Source of the DNA: Basidiobolus ranarum
Lineage: Eukaryota > Basidiobolomycota > Basidiobolomycetes > Basidiobolales
DNA: 46,356 nt
Assembly (NCBI GenBank): GCA_040143965.1
Contig: JASJQH010006899.1
Span: forward strand, 1-46,356
Direction: 5' to 3'
Each line of letters begins with the position of its first letter. The first letter of the stretch is position 1. Below the pieces are notes generated by a model. That model did no database searches, had not been told where the DNA came from, and worked only from the letters and a program-made list of their open reading frames with translations. A program made the translations under genes and the position numbers. This document shows, piece by piece, positions 10,748-22,995 of this stretch.

Positions 10748-13700
10748 ATGAAAGTGGTCGCTTTAGTAAGGTAGCTGTTTGTAGATAGTTCAAGCCTTGT
10801 AATATAGAAAATAACCTTCAATTTTTATAAACAATAAAGTGGAGGAAAAGATAGTTGCTTCAACATGATGCAATGTGTTGCCAATGGACACGAAATTGTG
10901 GCCTTAGCAAACTTAAGACCCCCACCTGAATCTGGCAAAGGTAGTCTTTGGAAATATTCTTGACTAGAGTTGTCTACCGTCTCATAGTTTAATACAAACC
11001 CTCTTTAAGATGAACTCGATAGTTTCATGTTTCAGACCGTAGGTCACGATATCATCGATTTTTACTCGGAATGCATGGATCTCCCACTTTATCGTCATTC
11101 TATTAACGGTTCCTCAGTCTTACAAACTATGGATTATATAAAGACTTTGAATGACGAGACAGAAGATCTCTTCACTTTGTTGAGTGAAGTCAAGGTTTTT
11201 ATACAGATATCGACGATTCCGAGTGATTTTTCGCCACTTAAACAATCTACTTAGGAGAAACATCCAGATGTTGAAGGCGTCTCTGTCGGTGCTATTCTTT
11301 CGAACTATCAAAGGATCCGCGTCGAGCACGTGTAAGATGCTTGAATTAGACTTTTCTCTTTGGAATAAGAGGTTTAATATTCATTTTCTTTGCAGTTGCT
11401 CTAGACTTGCGTTAACTTCGCTGGCTTATCTGTGGAGACAAGATCAACATACTCTGCTGGAGGCTATGATCAAAGCAAACGTTAATGCAGTTTTGATCAA
11501 AGTGGCTGCTATCGGTAAATTAAGAAAGAATTAGTATTCTCTACTCTTAACAAGCGATCTAACCAACTCTAAAGGGCTAAAGCCTTCTCATCTGGGAAAA
11601 TCTATTGGCCAACTGTTTACTTACCTGGGCAAAATGGTATGTGATCATTTGTATAGGCTTACATATTGTAGAAAATGATTAATCCTAGTAAATCCAGAAC
11701 AATATGTATGATCTTCACATTTGTGGTGAGGGTGGAGAGTATGAGACGTTTACTTTGGATTGTCCATTATTCAAGAGACGTATTGTATTGTAGGTTCTAT
11801 CTTTACCTCTAGCAACGTCAAACCCTTTCTAAATATTATGATTGTATAGAGATGAAGTCGAAACAATCATTCATTCTGATGATGCTTTCGCCCCTGTTGC
11901 CTATCTTCGTGTCAAGAAGGCACATACTGAGGAAAAAACCGAAGAAGAGATGATAATTCCAAAAGATAAACTCGTTTCTAACATTCTAAATGGTGTTGAT
12001 GAAGATTTATTCTCGGATCTCTGTTCGTTGGTACGGTTATCTTTGTTTCATACTGCTTTTTTTCCTGATCTCATAGAGTTAGAGTAGGTGCCATATATAT
12101 CAGGTAACGCACCTCAAGTTCAGTTCGATCGTTGTGATAAATCATTCACCGAGACCACTCCAAGTATGTTCAATGTCATTTTTGTTTTACCTTTCATTTG
12201 TGTACTTAACTTTGTAAATAGACCTTGAGACACTGCCATTTTATGCTTTCAAGAATTCAAATGCGTATCACCAGTCAGTTCAACTAAATACCCCCGAGAC
12301 CATTGAAGATGAGACTCTATTATGTATGCAAGATATCCAAGGTTTGTATCCGCGTTTACTACTGTTATATTGGTGTTGACAATTATTCTGATCATATCTT
12401 TAGAGCAAGTTTTATCCAAGGGCTTAACCCTAGCCGATGTAATCACTATGAATGTTTACGTCCGTGATATGGCTAGTTTTGCGAAAGTAAACCAGGTCTA
12501 TAAGGGATTCTTCGATATCAACCCTCCATCCAGGTATGATCTTTATTTGGAGTTCGACTATTATAATTGGTTCATGAGCTAACTCGATATGTATTTATGC
12601 TAGGGCCTGTGTTCAATTGAATCTACCATCTCCTTATCGCGTTCAAATCGATTGTATTGCTGCACAAAGAGAATATACAAATAGAGAAGGCCAAGTAGTT
12701 GAGACTCAGAAAGATACTATGCATGTCCAAGGGCTGTCTTACTGGGCCCCTGCCAATATTGGACCATATTCGCAAGCAGTAGTCGTAAGTGTTATTTTTA
12801 TGCTTAGATTGTAACGAGCCACGTTAACGCTCTTTTGACTCCTATAACAACAGGTCCAAAATCAGATATATGTTGCTGGTCAAATCGGGTTAATTCCTTC
12901 TTCTTTGACACTTCCTCACACTTCAAACGAAATAGAAGATTTCCTCACTGAAGCTATTCTTTCATTAAGACATGTCCATGAAATCGCCCAGGTTTTCACA
13001 TGTGACCTCGAGAAACAAACGGCACTTTGTATCTGTTATGTATCAGAAAATCGTTGGTTGTCTTTATGCCAACAAATATGGGAGCGTAGATTACAGGTAT
13101 GGAACTTTATAATGGAATGAAGACTCAGATCCAAATTTAATCTTTACATTACCTACCTGCATCTAGTTAGATGAAGAACATGTGTTGCCTCCTTTCTGCG
13201 CCGTTGTGGTTCCCTCTTTGCCTCGTAATGCTAAAATAGAATGGCAAACCATTTTATTCAATGGAAAACCCAAGACAAGTGACCCAGACTCAGACTCGGA
13301 ATCAGAATCGAATTTCACCTATTCCGAAAGCAGTACATCTCCCATGCTTTTTGAAAGTATGAAGTGTTTTCTAAACTGGTAAAATAATTATATCCCAATT
13401 AATTGACCACTTTTATAGGAGAGTCCACTGACAAACATGATGATGTTGATTTGATATCTCGAGTGAGTGCAAAGCAATGGACATTTATGAATTTATGCAC
13501 TGCTGTCGCGACTCTTCATCTCTATTCAGGTAACGCAAGTACGGTATCTTTGTATACATTATTATAATGCTGATGCTTATGATGTGTACTAGATTCTGAG
13601 ATTATATCGCTTCCATCTTACGGTCTACTGGTCGAACAACTGCTACGTGAGATATATATTCCCGTTGATCAATTTGAGAAACTTGGCTGGAAAGCTGTCC

Positions 13701-13943
13701 TTCAATTACGTGTCTTTTATCTAGATGAAAATTCTGGGGAAACCTTAAGAGCAGGTACGCACTAATTGAACATTTACATGGGTACATTCAGCAGACTAAC
13801 ATGTCCTTTATCCTTCCCAAGCCATCATCTATTATCTGTCAACATTACTGATTGATACTCTACCCACTATCCATCTTGTACCTGTTGCCGCTCTTCCTGA
13901 TTGTGGGTTCATATCGATCTCTCTTCATGCCACGTGCGAATAA
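10748..13943 (+). CDS. DPH6: Diphthine-ammonia ligase (DPH6) with two C-terminal RidA-like domains, many exons
   Basis: Catalyses the last step of diphthamide synthesis on EF2, the ATP-dependent amidation of diphthine in the cytosol. First exons as read: 10748-10770, 10840-10940, 11010-11194, 11255-11331, 11396-11514, 11575-11636, 11698-11789, 11850-12030, 12088-12163. The N-terminal ATP pyrophosphatase domain starts with the PP-loop SGGKDSC, split by intron 1, and continues with [15 protein letters not shown] and [16 protein letters not shown], which are diagnostic of Dph6. Two YjgF/YER057c (RidA) domains follow: one around [18 protein letters not shown] and one around [14 protein letters not shown]. 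This three-domain layout matches the yeast protein (YLR143W type). An acidic Ser/Asp-rich insert (about 13280-13340) lies in the C-terminal part. The protein ends HATCE. Confidence 0.93.
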
Positions 13944-14181
13944 GCAGGTATCTTTTCTGGGTATTTTGAATGGATCTTAGACTTCATGAAAGAAATGTTT
14001 ATTCAAAATTAAAAGAAAAATACATATCGTCTATGTGCTAAACGCAAGTTATACTAGATTACATTTAAGTGCATGATTATTATGATGATTCAGACTTGGT
14101 TCAAGAGAACTTCCATTCCAATGAGAAAAAAGGAATTTTGTTAACATGGTGGGTTTGGTGATTGTAAGAGTACGAATTTGG

Positions 14182-16129
14182 TTACTTTTTTGTTCGACTT
14201 GAACTAAGTCGCTTGGGACGTTTAGATGGTTGCCATGATTCTTCATCACTACTAAAGGTTAGATCGATCACTTCAGAACTTCGTTTGCCACGCGTTACAC
14301 CGACCTCAGACTTGGGGGAATTAGGTTCGTATTCTGATTCTGACGATGTGTGGATGATGATATCTTCGTGTTTGATGGAAAGTGATTTTTCTTTATCTTG
14401 TTCTTTATCGGGCAATCTCCAACTTCCGTCGACTTCTACAATAACCCTATCTACATCGCTATCAACCTTCTTTAATATGTCTTCAAAGTACCTATATAAG
14501 AGTTGTGAGCATATTGATCTACAGTCAATTAATCATTCGGAGCCATTACCCATCCAATACAAGCTCGCTCCAGCTTCCCATTACGCGGTTGCATATCGGG
14601 CAAGTCCACGAAGGTGATTGCTCGTTTAACTTGAGGAAGATAATCCCATCAAAGCATTGAATGTGGTTACAATACGATGATCGACAAGGGTATTGAATCC
14701 TTTGATAGCCTAACTGTTGAATTGTTTAAATAAAAATCACTCGCGAAGAGTACTACTGAGTGATACGAACTGGACATTTGAGTGATACCAAGCTAGATGT
14801 GGCCTCTATATCTGCATCCTTGGAAGACCGGTTGACTAGAATTTCACAAATTAGTAAATGAATGGTGGATCTTCCATTGGCTTTGACCCTCACTTTTCTC
14901 TAATACAGCGGTTTTTGACATTTTGCTGTGGCTTTTGATTTTGTTCATCACCTCTTGAACCGTCGTTATTTTGACCAGATATACAACGTATACATAGGCC
15001 TACAATATAGGTTTCAGCAAATTGAAAGAGTTATGAACAGGTTAATGAGACTCCACCTTTGTAGTTCCTGGGTATGTGATTTCGATTCTATTAATCCCTC
15101 CGATCTTTGGATTGCATAGGTCAGTAATATCGGGAGGATTGGTGGTTCCAGGCTTTCTTTTGTTTCCTTGTGAGTTCTGTTTATCAATGACGAGACGATT
15201 AGAACTATAAACGTAGAAAGCACTCTAAAAATATGGTACTAACTCCAGTAAAGAGGTGCTTATTAACACTGATACAAGTTAATGGTGGGAACTCTATCAG
15301 CTGTTCTTTCAGACTATTGTTATCAGTTCGACGAGGGTCTACATCCGTACTGAAAATCATGATTCTGTATTGACTATATTTATCGTCCTTGCTAATGTAA
15401 TGCTTAATAAATATGTATGTCGAGAACTCAAGTTGAAATCTCACTAACTCTGTCAGTTGCGCTATCTGGTGCGATCGCAGTTGAAAACTTAGTATTATCG
15501 TAGAGATACTCTGTTGAGCTTTCAAGTATGTTTAGGACCAAGATGGAAATAACTGAAGGTAAGAATAATAGCATACCAGCACTAAACTTCAATAACCCGA
15601 CTTTCTCAACTATGGTATAAAAAGGGCTAGTTTTGAAAGTTAATTCCGACCAATCCATATCGTTTACAGATCCCGACTGAGCATTCTTTGTTTCTTGTAT
15701 TGGAGGTTGCTTCCGTGATGGCTTCGGCGCTATCCTGACAAATGTAAAGCATAAATATCATGGATATTTTTTCATAAACCGACTGAATGAGTCGTTTTAT
15801 AAATATATGGATACCTTTCGGACTCGGTCTGTATGATCTTTCTGGCAGCAATCGCTAATGCTGAGTAAGGCGATGGTTGTTGCGCTTTGATTAAATAGGC
15901 TTGAAGTTTTTTGACTAAATTTTTTTTCTTTCCAAGTGGAAGTAACGGGAACTCATCGGGACTTTTTATGTTGAGAGCGCGTAAACAATTCTTCAAAGAG
16001 TTACTTGTAAGTGAAGGGATCGTAATATCAATGAGAGCCTGAATGAAATATAGGTCAGATTAACGAACGCTTGTATTTCTATCAAACTCAAAAAATCACC
16101 TTCAAAGTGGGATCGGTATGTTCAACCAT
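14182..16129 (-). CDS. SIZ1: SIZ1/PIAS-type SUMO E3 ligase (SAP, PINIT, SP-RING, SIM tail)
   Basis: Transfers SUMO from Ubc9 to nuclear targets. Read from the minus strand with several introns. The start at 16129 gives MVEHTDPTLKALIDITIPS and then a SAP-like DNA-binding helix pair (LKNCLRALNIKSPDEFPLLP, KKKNLVKKLQAYL). The PINIT domain is visible as FKTSPFYTIVEKVG, LSFQLRSHQIAQLTELV and the closing PGTTNPPDIT. The SP-RING follows: LKCPVRITQIQYPCRS, then CNHIQCFD and WTCPICN, so the zinc ligands are intact. The tail has a strong SUMO-interaction motif, EVIDLTFSSDEE, and basic KRPKR/SRTKK runs. The ATG is preceded by TTACAG, so a 5'-UTR intron or an extra upstream exon is possible. Convergent with DPH6 (238 bp apart). 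Confidence 0.9.
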
Positions 16130-16448
16130 CTGTAATGAGCAAGCAAAAAGAAGGCTCAAAAAACTACTATTAGCATGTAGTGTTTATGATAAACCTTGAT
16201 TCTAATAGGTCTTTGTTATAATGTTTATGGAATAGTTGAATCTGTAATATAAATAAATGTCAGGTTATTTTAGATTGTTGCATATCGGAAAAGGAGAACA
16301 AAGCTCAAGTTCTACCAATTTGGGAACTTTAGATTTATTTATTTGTTTATTCTAAATTATCAATATTGTGGTAACTTCTGAACATTTTTTTAATTTGTTA
16401 GCCTCCCCTTCTCTTTTCTTTTGTTCTTGCTAACAGATCGTTGCTCTA
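16130..16448. other. Divergent promoter region of SIZ1 and NUR1
   Basis: 319 bp between the two starts, AT-rich. Might include SIZ1 5'-UTR intron sequence. No gene seen. Confidence 0.5.
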
Positions 16449-17913
16449 ATGCCCAGATATGTCAAGAAAAGGCCTTTGTCTGAGCGGGTAAAAAATGCTC
16501 CTCAAGACTGGATCATGCAACTTCTGGAGGAATACGAAACCTTTGATTGGGAAGGGCTTCAACTCGCCTTAAGGTATTAGTTTTTAGAGTTTGTTTTCCA
16601 ATATTACGTTTATTGATTTTATTATAATAGTTGGCCCACTGCCCTTGCTCTCAATGGTCTTTATGTTTTTGTCAAAGCTATTCGTTCTATTGATTCTACC
16701 CCTGATGTATCCAAGTTGAAGCCTGTTCGAGATAGTGCTTTCATTCAACGCACTCGTGATACTTGGCTTGGAGATAGTATTCACTTCTGGGTTTGTATAG
16801 GCGCCTTATTATGCTTACTGTATCAATTCTAAACTTCATATTTATAGTTGGATGTCTTTGAGTTCGTTCTTATTGCCATTAGTCTTTGCAATACTGCTTA
16901 TCTATTTTCTCAACGTAAATCGTATCAATTGATGAACACCGATCCTAAGGTACTTTTTCTCGCCTTTAATATTTTTTATCACGTATAATATTTTAACCAT
17001 CCTTTAGGACTCATTAACTAGTCCAAATATTCGCCGTACGGATCTTGACTACGAAGCCCCTTTGTGGTCTTTAAATTTCCCCGGGAAATTTCTGTATGTC
17101 ATTTTACATATGAATTCAAACATGTAAAAGTTCTAACTAGTATACCTTCTATCATCGAAATAGTTATCCACTTTGGAAGCGTTTTGGACGCAGCGGGAGA
17201 CGTGCTAATAGGGAAATCTTCGAACTTAGTATGTGGAATCCCTATGTTTTTTCACTGAACATATTTTGGTAAGGTTTAAGGATACTAGTAATGACTGTTT
17301 CGTGATATTTATCATTCTTTGGTAGCTGGTTCTCTCCTCCTCAAGTCGCTATCATGTGGGCTATGGATGGTCACAACTTTCACTACTTTCTCCCAATTGC
17401 TTTCCTTGTTGGCGTTCAGGTAGCTAACCATTACCTTTAATGAATTTGAATACTTCCATCGTAGTCTTACACTTATTATTCGTTAGATACAATTCATTTG
17501 CAATGTCTACTCCACTCTTTTAAAAGACAAGCAAATTCTCTTTGGTCAAGTTTATCATGAATACAATACCAAATTTGTCAATCGTCGAGTTTTCGTGAAG
17601 AAATTCGATCAATGTACATCGACAGAAACTCAAGCTGACTTTTCCTTTGATGAGGAGATCGATGAAGATTACCAAGAGAATCTTTACTCTTCCAGGTATA
17701 TTTCATACAGTGTACTTGGGCCCATTTACGATGCTAATGATTTGTTTAACTCACTAGTGATGAGGAGGAAGTCATTAAGAATCCAGGTTAGTTATGCTTC
17801 AGGTTCTGTATATTAGGCTCTCGATACTGATTCCTATTATAGGCGAGTTCTCTCCCGCCGATAAGCCAAGTGCTTTCAAATCAAGTGAAAACCCTTTCCA
17901 AAGTTCCCATTAG
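16449..17913 (+). CDS. NUR1: Nuclear rim protein 1 (Nur1/DUF2418 family)
   Basis: Start MPRYVKKRPLSERVKNAPQD; exons 16449-16573, 16631-16790, 16848-16949 and several more, ending at TAG 17911-17913. Shows the family features: an N-terminal YETFDWEG block, hydrophobic membrane helices (VFEFVLIAISLCNTAYLF; a block around SPPQVAIMWAMDGHNFHYFL; FLPIAFLVGVQ), and the conserved LFGQVYHEYNTKFVNRRVF. After that comes a disordered acidic Ser/Glu tail (FDEEIDEDYQE, SSDEEEV). In yeasts Nur1 is an inner nuclear membrane protein that partners Heh1/Src1 and tethers rDNA and heterochromatin to the nuclear edge; that role here is inferred from family membership. Confidence 0.87.
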
Positions 17914-18445
17914 AGCAGAATGTACAAGTAAATATAATTGGCGTTTATTAGAGCTTTTAACGAAGGAGTTGATTATTTTGATGTCACTTAGGGTAGATCA
18001 ACCCATTTGCTTACATATTTCATTCGAGTATTTTATTAGGATTAGTTATTGTTGGGTTTTTTCAAAATACTGCTCTGATTATTGAACAGAACATCATAAT
18101 TTGGCTTTCGAGTATATTAAACTATTACTTGCATATTCGGTCATGTGACACGTATTCTATTTTACTATTTGTTGATGTGTTGAAAGAAACCAAAATAAAT
18201 TAAAACATTCACGCGCTAGATGATATTGGGATGCTAGTTATTGATTAATATTAGGCTAATGAGCCACTCAAACATAGTTGGATTTAGTGAAGAGATGGTT
18301 TAATCACTAGCGTAAGTGAGGTGATGGTTAATTATCTTTGTATGCAAATTTCCATTTTTTACGTCTTTTTTTTCTTTGCTAAGATAAATATGAAAGTGTA
18401 TATTTTTTGGGTGGATAACACTATAGTGTGGATATAAGCTTTGAG
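17914..18445. other. Intergenic: NUR1 3' flank and PUS10 promoter
   Basis: About 530 bp, AT-rich, with T-tracts near 18355-18375. A frame at 17870-18085 overlaps the NUR1 end and is judged spurious. Confidence 0.45.
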
Positions 18446-20697
18446 ATGGAAGAAGGCCCTCGTAAGAAACAAAAACTCCAGTCTGATGCCATGGAAGGTG
18501 GCTTTCTTTTCACTTTGTAGTATTGGATTTCATTATAGTCGAACTTAAACTAACGTTCCAAAATATTCGCATAGAAGTACATTCCTTACTAGAGAAACAT
18601 TGCAAAGGAACTCTTTCGAGGTTAATTGAGCCACTCTTTTCCATTCATTGTTGTAGTAGATGTGTCTTGAGATACCTTGGTGTAAAAGACTTCAAAATTT
18701 ATAAGAACAGTGTTGAGGTAAATTTATTATTTGGATAAACAGGAAAGACGCATATTTTCATCCACTTTGTTGTTTAGACTCTCGAGACAGTCCTCAAAAG
18801 TTTGGTTGAAAAGGAAACTTCGGAAAAACAAGAGGATTCCAAAGAAGAAATTGTGGAAAAAAAAACCTGCGTTTCGTGCTTAGGTACTCTTCAATATGCG
18901 GACCAAGACTTGTTTATATCCCATATTATCCAAAAAGTGAAAGAGGAGAATTATGAAGCAAAAAATTTCACTTTAAACGTAACCGTACCAAGTAGTCTTT
19001 TGGTCAGAACTCACGCAGTTTTTGTTTATATTTCGAACATATTGAAGTAAGCTTATGTCTATGTAATTAAAATGTTAACACTTTTGATATTCACCTTCAT
19101 TTCTTAGAGAATTGAAAAGTCCTATCGCTTACACTCTTGATGACATCGCTGATATTAAAGAAACGTTCAAATTGGTATTATGCTGGGAGATTGCTCGAAT
19201 TACTGAGATGGAGTTGGACTTCCATGTAAGCTATCTCTATCTCATTTCATTTGTTTACAATGGTCTGTTGACGATGCCACTTTTAGAGTCCTTTGAAAAT
19301 CACTGTGGTTACGGAGCATCCTGAAACCGAAAACGATCACATCTTTTTGACCCAAATATCCTCTGCAAATCTGAATATTCGCAAAGTTTATGAACGAGTA
19401 AATACCTATTTGATATATCTAAAATCTAGTGTCCGTATTAACTTATGTCTTAGGGTCAATGCAAATTTATTGGTGCTTCTCGTACCAATATAGCCACCGC
19501 CCTTCGTTCGGTCTCAAACGAAGAGTTCATGCGGTATGCTGTTGGTAGTCTTGTCAAAAATGTTGTCACATAGTTAATAAGAAACTTGTAAATCATAGCC
19601 TTGGAAAATGTCCTCCAGAATTGGTGGATAATACAGCAACCATTCAAACCATTGAGATGCTCCATGAGCCTATCCATATTGGAGGTATTTCTTTTTCAAA
19701 TTATCAACCATTTTCAAACTCTAACATCCAGTACTTTAGGGCGTTATTTTAAGTTAGCACGTGGAATCAGTCAGACTCCATGGGTTATAAATAATCGCAG
19801 AATGACGGATAATTCTGTTTCCGAGTCTATAGGAGATATCTTGAAGCCTAAAGTTCTAGCTGATGGTAATTGAATTTCCCCCTCTAACAGATTAAACATG
19901 TATGACTAAACAATTGCTTATCAGACTACAAATTCGTTTCCGCTGGAAGAGAGGATGCGGATGTTCGTATGTTAGGAACGGGAAGACCTTTCTACTTGGA
20001 ATTCCTCAATCCACGTCGAATTACATTTACTCCAGAGGAGATTTTAGAGTTTGAGAATGCTGTCAACGATAGTAATTCAGATGTCAAAGTTAAAGAGATG
20101 CAGACAATTCAGCCGTAGGTGTGCTTTCATTCGATTGATTCGTATCACATCATCTAACTGCTTCATTGTAGCGATCAAACATCTATCATCAAGGAAGGAG
20201 AAGAGACCAAAACCAAATCCTACAGGTACAGAACCTTTAAAGTACCGTTCATAGACAATTAACTCACCAAGCTTTATTTTCTAGTTGTCTCATATGGACA
20301 TCCAAAGAGGTCTCAACCGAACTCCTCCAACTAGCAAATCAATATAGCGATAATGCATTTGTTATTCATCAAAGAACTCCTATACGTGTTCTTCATAGGT
20401 ATTGTTAAACCATTCGGGTTAGGTATATACCAACAAAACTAACCTTTGTGTCGATGTAGACGTGCTCAAATGGTCCGAGACAAAACTATACATACTCTTT
20501 GTGCAGAAAAGCTTGGTGATCACTTCCTTCGGTTGAAATTGAAAACTGAGGCTGGTACATACATTAAGGAATTCGTCCATGGTGATCTTGGCAGAACATT
20601 CCCCAACTTTGGAAGTATCGTGGGTTGTACCGCCGATTTATTGGCTTTGGATGTTGATGAAGTTGATCTGCCTTGGCCACCAGTTAGAGCAGATTAA
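18446..20697 (+). CDS. PUS10: tRNA pseudouridine synthase Pus10
   Basis: Makes pseudouridine 54/55 in the T-loop of tRNAs. Reads from MEEGPRKKQKLQ; the first intron (18498-18538) is only 41 nt. The N-terminal part carries two CxxC pairs, CCSRC and CVSC, which fit the zinc-binding THUMP-like module of Pus10. The C-terminal catalytic domain has SAGREDADVRMLGTGRPF with the catalytic Asp, FLNPRRITFT, TPIRVLHRRAQMVRDKTIH and AGTYIKEFVHGDLGRTFPNF. It ends PPVRAD. Several introns interrupt it. An alternative internal start at 18523 (MDFIIVELKL) exists. Pus10 occurs in archaea, animals and plants and is absent from the model yeasts. Convergent with the next gene (141 bp). Confidence 0.92.
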
Positions 20698-20838
20698 GTT
20701 TATGAGTAGAATTTAGAAGTAAAAGAATCCCCAATTTTAAAGATCATTAACTCCTGGATAGTTTTAGTTTATTCATTTTCAAAATCTCATAGAGTCAACA
20801 ATAAAATAACCGATAAGCCACATTTAGCACGGTATTCT

Positions 20839-22330
20839 TTAAAGATGTGCCTTCTTTAGTAATTCTGGGGCACGTTGTAGTTCTGTTTTGGCGATTTGCA
20901 TAAGATGAACCGCATCAGGACCATCTGCGATTCGGAGAGTTCTAGCATTTGCATACATATCTGCTAATGAGGTGTCAGGTCCTACGCCAGCAGCTCCATG
21001 GATTTGGATTGCTCTGTCTATTACTCGCAGACAAGTTCTGGGTACAGCTACTTTAGCCATAGCAATCTCCTTCAAGGCTTTCTTGGCACCAATCTTGTCA
21101 ATCATGTCTGCTGCTCTGAGAACAAGCAAGCGGCTTTGCTCAATTTCAATTCTAGAGGTAGCAATATCGTGCATAACTGTTTGATGCTCAGCGATATATC
21201 TGCCAAATGTCTTACGTTGCATTGCTCTGGTCAATATAGTATCCAGAGCTCTCTCAGCGAAGCCAATAGCTCTCATACAGTGATGAAGACGTCCTACATT
21301 GAAATACAATTGTTCAATATTTAAGAAGCTTAACGTATGTATTGAGTAAGCTTACCAGGCCCCAATCTTCCTTGAACAACTTCAAATCCTCTGCCCTCAT
21401 CGAGAATCAAATTCTCTTTTGGAACCTTTACATTTTCGAAGGTTATCTCACAATGTCCATGGGGAGCATGGTCATAACCGAATACAGTCAATGGTCTAAC
21501 GACTGTAACTCCAGGAGTATCAGCAGGAACAATGATGATCGTTTGTTGTTTGTGCTTTGGTTGTGTGGTATCAGATTTGCCCATTACCAAAAAGACTTTA
21601 CAGCGAGGATCGCCAGCTCCACTGATCCACCATTTACGACCATTGACAATATAATGATCACCCTGACGTTTAATTGAAGTCTCGATATTGGTGGCGTCAG
21701 AAGAAGCTACCGCTGGTTCAGTCATAGCGAAAGCTGATCTTATCTTTCCTTCCAATAAAGGTTTGAGCCACTTTTCGTTTTGCTCTTTATTGCCATATTT
21801 CAAGAAAACTTCCATATTTCCAGTATCGGGAGCAGCACAGTTACAAGCCTGTAAATTAACCGTTAGAAACTGATAGTAAGAACTAAACCTCAATGGATAT
21901 TGTTTACCTCTGGAGCAGTGTGTGCGGATCTACCCATGATTTCACAAAGATATGCGTATTCCAGGTTGGTTAGTCCAGGTCCCTCCTTGTGGCCCTTGGG
22001 AATGAAGAGATTCCAAAGGCCAAGTTTACGGGCTTTGTCTTTGAGCTCTTCCATAACAGGGGGAATGGTCTGTTGGATATTTTGAAGAAAGAAATTAGGG
22101 GGTTTTCAGTTACGAAAAGAAACACTGGTACACATACCTTCCACCTTTCTTCACCCTCTCCTAATTGCTGTTCATAAATTTTTTCTGCTGGTATGCAGTC
22201 GTTCTAAAAGAAGTTTTCAGTTCAAGAATTTGTTTAAGAAAAAGGAGAATACCCTATCTTTTACCTCAACAAACTTTGTAAGTACTTTGGCAAGTTCTTG
22301 AACTCTGGGAGATAAGTCGGTGATATTCAT
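20839..22330 (-). CDS. Acyl-CoA dehydrogenase, ACAD10/11 type, with PTS1-like C terminus
   Basis: FAD enzyme introducing a trans-2 double bond into acyl-CoAs. Start [17 protein letters not shown] at 22330, four introns read. Visible blocks: [56 protein letters not shown] (flavin and substrate contact), [14 protein letters not shown], and [20 protein letters not shown] followed by [19 protein letters not shown] is the ACAD10/11-subfamily form of the catalytic-base region. The phosphotransferase domain seen in animal ACAD10/11 is absent. The protein ends KKAHL; AHL fits the peroxisomal PTS1 pattern [SAC][KRH][LM]. An E-box lies about 75 bp upstream of the start. Divergent from the ferroportin gene. 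Confidence 0.9.
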
Positions 22331-22995
22331 GATGGAGATATTATACACTAATGAGGATGAGACTTGAATTTTGGTTATATGCACGATAGCTAGGCAGAAA
22401 TTCACGTGTATCTTTGGTTGTATACAAGTCATATGTAATTTGAAACATTTTACATGGCTTTCTCCATCACAGGCAGTGGAGTTGAATATGACGGCAATAG
22501 ATGATTGACATTTATGGTTGGTTCAGAGTATTTATCATGACTAAAAACCACTTCCGAGATTCCTGATCGTGTGAAATATGTAATAATTGGGACACACATA
22601 AATTGATGAAATGACTGAATCCAATTGATTATGTTGAGTTCACATCTAGACGAGTTCTAGGCAATGTCAACTGCAATATATGTAGTTTCAGTCACTTCAT
22701 GTTTTATACCTAACAATATTTCGGACGTGGTTTGAGCACTCAACGGAAATTTGACTTCGATATTTTGATTAGCGGAGTTATTATTAGCATACAATCTGAA
22801 GGGAATTTTGACTGCCCTTTCGTTATATTACTATCAATCTTAAGATCTTAAAAAAAAATGATATCTATATCTATATATGTATATATCTCCATTATCTAGA
22901 GTCAAAACGGATCTTTGATCTCTAATATGTTATTAACCAGGTAGTGAATTCTTGGTGGTACACCAACTTCTTTTTCAACTTCACCAGTGAACAGA
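22331..22995. other. Divergent intergenic region (ACAD / ferroportin)
   Basis: 665 bp containing both promoters, a CACGTG at 22403-22408 and a short TA-rich microsatellite-like run near 22861-22890. No gene recognised. Confidence 0.5.
22403..22408. promoter_or_regulatory. CACGTG E-box upstream of the acyl-CoA dehydrogenase
   Basis: CACGTG in the context TTCACGTGTA, about 75 bp before the ACAD start codon on the minus strand. Confidence 0.35.

Noticed and set aside
18603-18655. Possible intron inside the PUS10 N-terminal zinc module
   Set aside because: Reading through gives CCSRCVLRYLG in frame, which is the conserved Cys block, so the sequence is exon.
22858-22890. TA-rich run as a possible origin or satellite
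   Set aside because: Too short and irregular; ordinary AT-rich intergenic DNA.
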